NCBI GenBank assembly: GCA_023249255.1
Contig: JAHFCY010000090.1
Span: 1 to 11,700 of the forward strand
DNA: 11,700 nucleotides
Direction: 5' to 3'
From: Candidatus Lindowiibacteriota bacterium
GTDB lineage: Bacteria; Lindowbacteria; 2-12-FULL-62-27
Shown: positions 4,203-10,458 of the stretch, piece after piece
Layout of the letters: each line of letters opens with the position of its first letter
How positions within the stretch are numbered: position 1 is the stretch's first letter
Notes under the pieces: model-generated
The model's database searches: none
Told to the model about the DNA's origin: nothing
What the model saw: only the letters and a program-made list of their open reading frames with translations
Program-made: the position numbers and the translations under genes

Positions 4203-6388
4203 CGAAACCGACCCGACGTCTCTCCGCGATCGTGTTCACCGATATGGTGGGGTACACCGCAAAAATGGCCAATGACGAAACCGCCGCCATGCGTTTCCTG
4301 AAAATCCATGACGACATGATCCGCGCGGAAATCGCCGCGACGACCGGTCGCATTGTGAAGACCATCGGAGATTCGTTCATGATCGAATTTTCCAGTGCCG
4401 TTGAAGCCGTCGAGTGCATGGCGGCCATTCAGGCCAGGTTCGCCGAATACAACAAATCTGTTGAACCCTCCGAACAAATCCTGATTCGCGTGGGCATCCA
4501 CATCGGAGACGTGGTCGCGATGGAGGACGGCGATCTCATCGGCGACGGCGTCAACATCGCCGCGCGGCTTCAGCCCCTCGCCAAACCCGGCGGCATCTGC
4601 GTTTCCCGGGCGGTCTACGACGCCGTGCACGCGTCGGAAAAAAGCCGGCGAACGACGTGGAAGAGCGTGGGACCGAAACATCTCAAAGGTGTGGACGGCA
4701 CGGTGGATGTTTTCGAAACAGGCGTGGAGGTGGGGGGCGGGGGCATCTCGCCGGGTCGGGAGACACGTTCGCGGTCTCACAAGATCGAATGGGTGATTGC
4801 CGCCGTCCTGATCGTTCTGATAAGCCTTCTCGTCTTCAACCGCACCCACAGCAGTCGTCCGTCCGTCTCCTCGATAAGTTCGCCCGAGTCCGATCAGGGG
4901 TCGTGGGAACTCATGTTTCAGGACGATTTTGCCGGCGATACGCTTTCGAATGAGTGGATCACGCAAGGTTGGGGCGGGCGGCACTTCAAACACGGATTGG
5001 TTTTCGATGGAATGGGATGGATGTATCTCAAACAGGCCGCGATCGATGGATTGAAAATGGAAGTCGACGTCGCCTTGAACTCCGACACGGATGGGGTCTT
5101 GAACCTTCTGCTGAATGTCGATCTGGAAAATGAGGCTCATTACTGCGCTCTATTCGGGCATGGAAATTCGTCCGAACCCAGCCGAACGATTGCCTGGCTT
5201 TTCAAAAAAAATATCATTCCCGGAAGCCTGAAAGACGTAACCTCCAAACGATCGTATAAACTGGCGGCCCAGTATCTCAACGGCGCCATCACCCTCTCCG
5301 TCGATGGAGATGAGGTTTCACGTTACAGGGATCCCATTCCCACGGCGGGGATCGAGAACAGCCGCTGCGGATTGATCGTGTGGAGTTATGGCACCGTGAC
5401 AATTTCGAATATCAAGGTTTACCGACGAGCGAGGCCCCTTCAGACATCGCTCGACATGGCCATTCGAATGATGGAAAAGGGACAGTATCAGACCGCCGTG
5501 CCGATATTCGACGAAATCCTGTCAACGGGCAAAGACCGGCCGGTCAGCGAAAGAAAGCAAGTGCAGTACTACAAAGGCGTCTGTCTTTTTCTCAAGGGAG
5601 ATCGTGACAGCACGGTCCGAGAATTCGAAAAAGTGATTCAGGAATATCCGTATGACGAATATCTCAACTCGGAAGCCGAGTATTTCCTCGTCAGATTTAT
5701 GCAGGACAATTCCAAACGACTCGAACGCATCAACCAGTACATCCTCAAGTATCCGGCCAGCGATCGGGTTGTTCAACTGAAACTCGCCGCCGCCGATCAC
5801 TATCTTTACAACGAAAAAAATCCTGCGGAGGCCGCCCGATGGCTCGAAACACAGTTCGCCGACGTGATAGAGAACAAAACGGTTCTGGACGCCAATGAAC
5901 AATTCCGCCCGCCCCTCAAATATTTCAACGAGTCTCTGAATGCATACGGCGCCTGTGGATCTCTATTCCTCGCGGCCGGCGACACAGCGGCGGCAGTCAA
6001 GATTTATCGCAAAATCCTGTACAAAAACAGCATGGACTTTGGCCGGTTGAGAGAGGCCATACGCTGGATCGAAGGCGACACCGCATTTACACGTGAATAC
6101 GCGCGGGCCGAAATCCGGGGCGGGTCGGTCGCTGTTGATTACGATATCAGGCGGTCCACGACGCTGTTCTACGAGAAATATCGAACGCCGCTTCAGATCA
6201 AATACGGGATCAACGATTGGAGGGAAATCAAGGAAAAGCAGATGCAGGAGCAGGGAGGCGTCTGGCATGCCGCTCTGGATTATGTTCCGGACACCACCCG
6301 CTACATCGACTTCGTGTTCATGGATGCCGATGGAAGAGAGATCGACAAGAACGGCGGGCTGAATTTCCGGGCCTATCTCAAGCGATAG
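4199..6388 (+). CDS. Class III adenylyl cyclase with transmembrane helix and periplasmic LamG-like/TPR region
   Basis: A 729-residue protein starting at an ATG that overlaps the previous stop by four bases (ATGA). Residues 8-170 are a class III nucleotide cyclase domain. Metal-binding Asp15 (FTDMVGYT) and Asp58 (KTIGDSFM), the ATP-selecting pair Lys54 and Asp112, and transition-state Asn119 and Arg123 (VNIAAR) are all present, so it should make cAMP. A single transmembrane helix follows (about 197-214, EWVIAAVLIVLISLLVF). Residues about 235-410 resemble a concanavalin/DUF1080-type sandwich ending TISNIKVYRR. Residues about 415-610 hold TPR-like helical pairs. Residues 635-729 form a beta-rich end domain. 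By topology the cyclase is cytoplasmic and the rest periplasmic, so the C-terminal half is probably a sensor or scaffold. It is followed 18 bases later by a MotA-like gene. Confidence 0.88.
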   Translation: MTKPTRRLSAIVFTDMVGYTAKMANDETAAMRFLKIHDDMIRAEIAATTGRIVKTIGDSFMIEFSSAVEAVECMAAIQARFAEYNKSVEPSEQILIRVGIHIGDVVAMEDGDLIGDGVNIAARLQPLAKPGGICVSRAVYDAVHASEKSRRTTWKSVGPKHLKGVDGTVDVFETGVEVGGGGISPGRETRSRSHKIEWVIAAVLIVLISLLVFNRTHSSRPSVSSISSPESDQGSWELMFQDDFAGDTLSNEWITQGWGGRHFKHGLVFDGMGWMYLKQAAIDGLKMEVDVALNSDTDGVLNLLLNVDLENEAHYCALFGHGNSSEPSRTIAWLFKKNIIPGSLKDVTSKRSYKLAAQYLNGAITLSVDGDEVSRYRDPIPTAGIENSRCGLIVWSYGTVTISNIKVYRRARPLQTSLDMAIRMMEKGQYQTAVPIFDEILSTGKDRPVSERKQVQYYKGVCLFLKGDRDSTVREFEKVIQEYPYDEYLNSEAEYFLVRFMQDNSKRLERINQYILKYPASDRVVQLKLAAADHYLYNEKNPAEAARWLETQFADVIENKTVLDANEQFRPPLKYFNESLNAYGACGSLFLAAGDTAAAVKIYRKILYKNSMDFGRLREAIRWIEGDTAFTREYARAEIRGGSVAVDYDIRRSTTLFYEKYRTPLQIKYGINDWREIKEKQMQEQGGVWHAALDYVPDTTRYIDFVFMDADGREIDKNGGLNFRAYLKR

Positions 6389-6406
6389 AAAAGGAGCGTG
6401 ATCGAG

Positions 6407-6868
6407 ATGGTTTTTCTGGGATTGTTGGTTGTGGTGTTTGGCGTTTGCGTGGCGATGGCGATCGAAGGCATCTCATTTTTCATGTTCATTGCGCCGAGCG
6501 CCCTGGTGATGACGATTTTCGTTCCGTTCGGCGGCGCATTGATGACCTACCGCCCGCGCGAGATATGGGACGCCTTCATGGCGGTTTTCGGGGGAGGCGT
6601 GGATGTCAAACGGGAAGACCGCATCACGTATGCCGATTTTTTTTCGATGCTGTCACGGTACGCGATGAATGCGGGCGGGCTGGCGGTCGTGCTGGGCGTG
6701 GTACAGGTTCTCCGTTTCATCGGAGTGGCGCAATCCAATCACGAGGACGTGAATATCGGCATGATCGCAGGAGGCGCCGCGCTGGGACTGATTGGGCTCC
6801 TCTACGGCATTCTCTTCAATTTCCTCTACGACTGTATGAGGCGGAAGATGGATCGTCCGGCGGCGTAA
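6407..6868 (+). CDS. MotA-like (MotA/TolQ/ExbB-type) inner-membrane protein
   Basis: A 153-residue protein with four predicted membrane segments (about 1-19, 27-48, 89-108, 117-141) and a cytoplasmic loop between the second and third. FIAPSALVMTIFVPFGGAL followed by the amphipathic REIWDAFMAVF resembles the MotA pattern (F-D-P-S-L-L-V-GGTL then KEVL-A). The last segment, IGMIAGGAALGLIGLLYGIL, resembles the MotA GMAVALLTTLYG helix. It is much shorter than flagellar MotA because the cytoplasmic loop is reduced. No MotB/TolR partner is visible nearby. The ATG at 6407 was chosen because AAGGAG lies 10 bases upstream; a GTG at 6398 is only one base from that site. It is cotranscribed with the cyclase, so it may be a channel or scaffold that the cyclase signals with; that link is inference. 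Confidence 0.65.
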   Translation: MVFLGLLVVVFGVCVAMAIEGISFFMFIAPSALVMTIFVPFGGALMTYRPREIWDAFMAVFGGGVDVKREDRITYADFFSMLSRYAMNAGGLAVVLGVVQVLRFIGVAQSNHEDVNIGMIAGGAALGLIGLLYGILFNFLYDCMRRKMDRPAA

Positions 6869-6881
6869 GATCCGGGTCGGT

Positions 6882-8171
6882 TCATCGAGAATCGTGCTGA
6901 TGCGGCGGGATGGGCGGGGTGAGGATGCCGAATTTTTCGGCTGGAAGTTGGGCGGCGGGTCGAATGGCGCCGCGGCCGTGGCGGGAGTTGATGCGGTCGA
7001 CGAGGTCGTCAAGGTCGCTGCGGCGGCGTTCGGCGGGGAGGAGCGGCGGCTGGGCGTTTCGGGGTGAGAGGTACGAGACGGAGACGCCGACGAGCCGGAT
7101 GGCCGGGGGCGGCGGGTTCGGCCGCCAGAGTTCGTTCAGAATCCCGCGGGCGACGCCGTAGATTTCAGGGCCGTTTGAGGTGGGGATGCTGATTTTGCGC
7201 TGTTTGCCGAGGGTGTCGAAATCGGCGGTTCGGATCGTGACGTGGATGACGCGTCCGGCGAGATCGTGGCGGCGCAATCGCGCGGCGACTTTTTCCGACA
7301 ACAAAAACAAAAATGAGTGGACGATGCCGGGGTCGGCAGTGTCGGTCTGAAGCGTGTGAGCGTGGCCGATGGATTTGACTTCGTCCGGGATGACCGTCTC
7401 GTCCGCGACGTAGCGGCCGGGAAATCGCGTGGGTCCGGGCCGGCCGCCGATCGACCGCACGGGGCTGTGGTCGATGCCCTGCCCCATGTGTTTCAACGTC
7501 CAGCCGATGACCCCGAACCGGTCGAGGAGAACTTCGACCGGCAGTCGGCCGAGGTCGGCGGCCGTTTTGACGCCCAGTGGCGCGAGGGCGGCCTGCATGC
7601 GCGATCCGATACCGCAGAGTTTTTCGACGGGCGTTTGTTCGAAAAGCGCCGCGACGTCCGGCGCGCGGACTTCCCGCACGCCTTCGGGTTTGGCCAGGTC
7701 GGCAAGAAGTTTGGCGATGAGTTTGTTGGGTCCGATGCCGAGCGTGACAGGCAGGCCCAGATCCTGTGTTATGCGCGCCTGAATGCGGCGGCCGATGGTG
7801 ACGGCGTCGGCGTGGAAGTAGGAGAGGACGCCGGTGAGGTCGAGGTAAGCCTCGTCGACGGACGACATCTCGACGCGGTCGGTGAAATCCCACAGGATTT
7901 TTTCAATTTCAGACGAAAGATGCAGATACAGCGCGGGGTGACTTTCGACGACCGTGAGGGTCGGGCACGCCCGCCGGGCCTCGTGGAGGACCATCCCCGT
8001 TTTGACGCCAAACGGCCGGGCCTCGTAGCTGGCGGCGAGGACGACGCTTCGGCGTTTGGCGTCGGCGACGACGACTGCCGGCCGGCCGCCAAGCCGCGGA
8101 TCGGCCACGCGTTCGCACGCGACGAAGAACGCGTCAGCATCCAGGAGAGCGATTGAATGTTCGATTCTCAA
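6882..8171 (-). CDS. dinB: Y-family DNA polymerase IV, translesion synthesis
   Basis: A 429-residue protein, full length for DinB (usually 350-430). Palm-domain metal ligands are Asp11 (LLDADAFFVACE) and the catalytic Asp106-Glu107 in MSSVDEAYLDL. GIGPNKLIAKLLADLAKP and the helix-hairpin-helix CGIGSRMQAALAPLG (thumb) follow, then the little-finger domain (about 250-370). The C-terminal 50 residues are Arg/Pro-rich and divergent, and no clear clamp-binding motif is seen there. The start must be the TTG at 8171, because a stop lies two codons upstream. GGGGA some 7 bases before it and the upstream stop four bases away indicate translational coupling to the DUF6504-like gene. It bypasses DNA lesions, error-prone, and is expected to be LexA-controlled through the promoter at 8429-8456. 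It converges on the MotA-like gene with a 13-base gap. Confidence 0.93.
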   Translation of the reverse strand: MRIEHSIALLDADAFFVACERVADPRLGGRPAVVVADAKRRSVVLAASYEARPFGVKTGMVLHEARRACPTLTVVESHPALYLHLSSEIEKILWDFTDRVEMSSVDEAYLDLTGVLSYFHADAVTIGRRIQARITQDLGLPVTLGIGPNKLIAKLLADLAKPEGVREVRAPDVAALFEQTPVEKLCGIGSRMQAALAPLGVKTAADLGRLPVEVLLDRFGVIGWTLKHMGQGIDHSPVRSIGGRPGPTRFPGRYVADETVIPDEVKSIGHAHTLQTDTADPGIVHSFLFLLSEKVAARLRRHDLAGRVIHVTIRTADFDTLGKQRKISIPTSNGPEIYGVARGILNELWRPNPPPPAIRLVGVSVSYLSPRNAQPPLLPAERRRSDLDDLVDRINSRHGRGAIRPAAQLPAEKFGILTPPIPPHQHDSR

Positions 8172-8174
8172 GGA

Positions 8175-8420
8175 CTATTCCCCGTCCGAAGCCTCGAGAG
8201 TCCACGAGAGGCGGGAGGAATCGAAGGAGAGTTCGAATCGGGAGGCGTCGTTGGAGACGGAGAAATACCAGCGGACGGTCAGGCCGTCCTGAACGCGCCA
8301 GGCGGAGTTGGTTTCCCGCACGTCGATCTTGCGCCCCCGCCAGACGAACCATTTCGGATAGATGCGTCCCCGGTGAAACACCGCCGCCGCGGACACCCGT
8401 TCACCCACGTTTGTGACCAT
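8175..8420 (-). CDS. DUF6504-like small protein, SOS operon partner of the polymerase
   Basis: An 81-residue protein. The core YPKWFVWRGRKIDV, then WRV, WYFSV, FELSFD and WTLEASD, follows the pattern of DUF6504 and similar small beta-rich proteins (R-F-W-R-G-R-Y-V, later W-V, then YELYYD and a closing W) encoded beside ImuB/DinB-type polymerases. I recognise the pattern but not a direct homologue. The ATG at 8420 begins eight bases after the -10 box and lacks a Shine-Dalgarno sequence. The stop is three bases before the dinB start, so the two form one operon under the LexA operator. The association with translesion polymerases suggests an accessory role in SOS mutagenesis; the function is unproven. 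Confidence 0.7.
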   Translation of the reverse strand: MVTNVGERVSAAAVFHRGRIYPKWFVWRGRKIDVRETNSAWRVQDGLTVRWYFSVSNDASRFELSFDSSRLSWTLEASDGE

Positions 8421-8428
8421 GATTTCAT

Positions 8429-8456
8429 GCTATACCTACGGATGTAGGTATGTCAA
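8429..8456 (-). promoter_or_regulatory. SOS promoter with perfect LexA-type palindrome
   Basis: On the minus strand: TTGACA (8451-8456), a 16-base spacer, TATAGC (8429-8434). The spacer and flanks form a 20-base inverted repeat (8432-8451): ATACCTAC, four bases, GTAGGTAT, with all eight arm pairs matched. The core is identical in arm sequence and position to that in the lexA promoter. Eight bases separate the -10 box from the ATG at 8420. Confidence 0.85.
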
Positions 8457-8503
8457 GAACGGATGTCCGTACTTTGCTGATTGCGTGAACATTCCGCCGC
8501 AGT

Positions 8504-8509
8504 TATCCT
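8504..8509 (+). promoter_or_regulatory. Probable -10 box of purU
   Basis: TATCCT (8504-8509) ends seven bases before the purU ATG, and TTGCGT (8481-8486) lies 17 bases upstream of it as a weak -35. There is no Shine-Dalgarno sequence in the 30 bases before the start. The spacing matches the other predicted leaderless promoters here. Confidence 0.4.
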
Positions 8510-8516
8510 CCCTTGC

Positions 8517-9374
8517 ATGAACATCGAAACGGCCATCCTGCAGGTGTACGGTCCGGATCGGAAGGGACTGGTGGCCGGGATTTCTGGATTTTTGTTTGAC
8601 CACGGCGCCAACATCCTGCATGCCGACGAGCATACCGACGCGCCGGCCGGAATGTTTTTCCAGAGGATTCAATTCGAATTGAAAGGCATGGACATCAAAT
8701 TCGAAGAATTGGAACCGGCGATTCGTCCGCTCGCGCGGAAATTGAACATGAACATACAGCTTTTATCCGGCCGCACCAAAAAGCGCATGGCGGTTCTGAC
8801 GTCAAAGTCCGACCACTGTCTCCTCGATATCCTCCTGCGCGCCCGCGCCGGAGAACTGAATGCCGACATCGCGCTCGTCGCCGGAAATCACGACATTCAC
8901 GCCGGCCTCGTCGGCGCTCTTGTCATCCCGTTCCATTTTTTTCCGATGCCGCCGGAAACAAAGGCGGTGCAGGAAAAAAAATTGCTGGAACTGTTGATTC
9001 GCGAAAAAGTCGAACTGGTTGTTCTGGCCCGTTACATGCAGATTCTCGGTCGGAAATTCATCGCGGCCTTTCCGAACAGGATCATCAACATCCACCACAG
9101 TTTTCTTCCGGCCTTCTCCGGTTCGCGGCCTTATCAGCAGGCGTATCACCGCGGCGTCAAACTGATCGGCGCGACAAGCCACTACGTCACGGAAGAGCTC
9201 GACGCCGGTCCCATCATCGAACAGGAAACCGTCCGCGTGTCGCACGGAGATTCCATCGAAGACATGGAGCGAAAGGGCCGGGACCTCGAAAAAGTCGTCC
9301 TGGCCAGGGCCGTCCGGTTCCATCTGGAGGACCGGATACTGGTTTACGCGAATAAAACGGTGGTGTTCGAATAG
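8517..9374 (+). CDS. purU: Formyltetrahydrofolate deformylase
   Basis: Hydrolyses 10-formyl-THF to formate and THF, balancing one-carbon units and supplying formate for purine synthesis. It has 285 residues, the usual length. The N-terminal ACT domain (1-80, LQVYGPDRKGLVAGISGFL) is the regulatory part. The formyltransferase-type catalytic domain (about 88-285) has SKSDHCLLDIL, NHD at the loop and the catalytic triad Asn191, His193 (NIHHSFLPAF) and Asp229 (EELDAGPII), with the His-Asp spacing of 36 typical of the family. The ATG at 8517 is fixed by the ACT domain start; the open frame extends to 8481 without homology. No purine gene is adjacent; it is a single gene convergent with the aldo-keto reductase. 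It lies divergent from the SOS unit but its start region is about 65 bases from the LexA operator. Confidence 0.95.
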   Translation: MNIETAILQVYGPDRKGLVAGISGFLFDHGANILHADEHTDAPAGMFFQRIQFELKGMDIKFEELEPAIRPLARKLNMNIQLLSGRTKKRMAVLTSKSDHCLLDILLRARAGELNADIALVAGNHDIHAGLVGALVIPFHFFPMPPETKAVQEKKLLELLIREKVELVVLARYMQILGRKFIAAFPNRIINIHHSFLPAFSGSRPYQQAYHRGVKLIGATSHYVTEELDAGPIIEQETVRVSHGDSIEDMERKGRDLEKVVLARAVRFHLEDRILVYANKTVVFE

Positions 9375-9395
9375 CCGGGAGGGCCGGCGGGATGG

Positions 9396-10346
9396 TCAGG
9401 CGCTCAAACTGGTGAGTTCGTCGAGGGCGTGGGAGGGGAAGTTGGATTCGGCGGATTTCAGAATTTCGTCGAGTTGAGCGTTGGAGCTGGCGCCGATGAT
9501 GGGGGCGGCGACGGTGGGCTGGGCCATCATCCAGCGAAGGGCAAGTTGAAGCGGGAGGACGCCGAGGTCTTCGGCGAGGGCAAGCAGGCGCGGCATCACG
9601 AGGTCGACGACGCCGGCGTCGTAGCGTTTGACGTAATCGGCGCGGTTGGACGGCGGCGTTTTGCCCGTGTGAAATTTTCCGGTCAGGAGTCCTCCGGCGA
9701 GAGGTGAATAGGGAATGGCGGCAATGCCGGATTGTTCGCAGACGCCTCGCGTTTCCTCCTCGTATTCGCCGCGAAAGACGAGATTATAGTGCGGCTGGAT
9801 GGTGGAATAGCCGGTCCAGCCGTGGCCCCTGGCGATTTTCTGGGCAGACGCGAGCCGCGCGGCGGAAAAATTCGAGCATCCGGCGAACCGGATTTTCCCC
9901 GCGTCGACCAGGGTGTGAAACGACTCCATGGTTTCTTCCTGCGCGACCCAGTCATCGTCCCAGTGCGATTGATAGACGTCGATGAAATCGGTCTGCAGGC
10001 GGCGCAGGGAATCCTCACAGGCGCGCAGGATGTGTGATCGCGACAACCCTTCACCGTCGACCCCATCCCACATTTTCGCGCGGCATTTGGTGGCGAGGAC
10101 GATTTTCGATCGGTTGCCGCGGGATTTCATCCATTTTCCGATGATCTGTTCGGACACGCCGCCGGGGTTGTTCGGCGCCCAGTTGGAATACATGTCGGCC
10201 GTGTCGAGGAAATTTCCGCCGTGTTCGGCGTAATGATCGAGCATCTCAAACGCCGCGCGCTCGTCCATGTACCATCCGAACTGCATCGTCCCGAGACAAA
10301 TTTCCGAAACGGAAAGTCCCGTTTGCCCGAGGGTATTACGCTTCAT
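9396..10346 (-). CDS. Aldo/keto reductase, NADP(H)-dependent
   Basis: A 316-residue (alpha/beta)8 barrel oxidoreductase. The four catalytic residues are visible: Asp48 and Tyr53 (FLDTADMYSNW), Lys87 (LATKCRAK) and His128 (VYQSHWD). The C-terminal IIGASSNAQLDEIL is the cofactor-phosphate binding segment typical of AKRs, pointing to NADP(H). The sequence resembles the YajO/YghZ-like group of general stress or sugar-aldehyde reductases, but the substrate cannot be told. The ATG at 10346 has no Shine-Dalgarno sequence; a promoter ends seven bases upstream. It is a single gene, divergent from the PheA-TyrA fusion and convergent with purU (21-base gap). Confidence 0.92.
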   Translation of the reverse strand: MKRNTLGQTGLSVSEICLGTMQFGWYMDERAAFEMLDHYAEHGGNFLDTADMYSNWAPNNPGGVSEQIIGKWMKSRGNRSKIVLATKCRAKMWDGVDGEGLSRSHILRACEDSLRRLQTDFIDVYQSHWDDDWVAQEETMESFHTLVDAGKIRFAGCSNFSAARLASAQKIARGHGWTGYSTIQPHYNLVFRGEYEEETRGVCEQSGIAAIPYSPLAGGLLTGKFHTGKTPPSNRADYVKRYDAGVVDLVMPRLLALAEDLGVLPLQLALRWMMAQPTVAAPIIGASSNAQLDEILKSAESNFPSHALDELTSLSA

Positions 10347-10353
10347 GAGGAAC

Positions 10354-10381
10354 GTTTAACAATTATTGTTTGAGAGTTCAA
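10354..10381 (-). promoter_or_regulatory. Aldo-keto reductase promoter with a palindrome in the spacer
   Basis: On the minus strand: TTGAAC (10376-10381), 16 bases, TTAAAC (10354-10359), then seven bases to the ATG. AACAAT-T-ATTGTT (10358-10370), a perfect 6-1-6 inverted repeat, sits over the spacer and the -10 edge, where a repressor could bind. The -10 box is only a 3-of-6 match. Confidence 0.4.
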
Positions 10382-10458
10382 TCCATTGTTGCTAACGTAC
10401 GGACATGACTGACGGGATGAAGGGAATCCCGCGAAGTCCACGGATGGACGGGAGCGGG

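Noticed and set aside
4160-5140. Long minus-strand open frame (326 codons) opposite the cyclase
   Set aside because: It lies antisense to the conserved cyclase domain, is rich in His/Arg/Asp as expected for a reverse-complement artefact, and has no start signal.
6638-6648. Run of T in the MotA-like gene, and A runs near 5204 and 8970, as phase-variation or frameshift sites
   Set aside because: They encode ordinary Phe or Lys codons in intact frames, with no alternative frame or slippery-site stem to support programmed slippage.
7317-8156. Long plus-strand open frame (279 codons) opposite dinB
   Set aside because: It is the complement of a clearly conserved polymerase gene; the predicted protein has no family resemblance and its length follows from GC-rich codon bias.
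8432-8451. LexA palindrome also repressing purU
   Set aside because: The operator lies about 50 bases upstream of the predicted purU -10 box, outside its promoter, and purU is not a known SOS gene type.
9375-9395. GC-rich 21-base gap between purU and the aldo-keto reductase as a bidirectional terminator
   Set aside because: No stable stem followed by a T run could be drawn on either strand.
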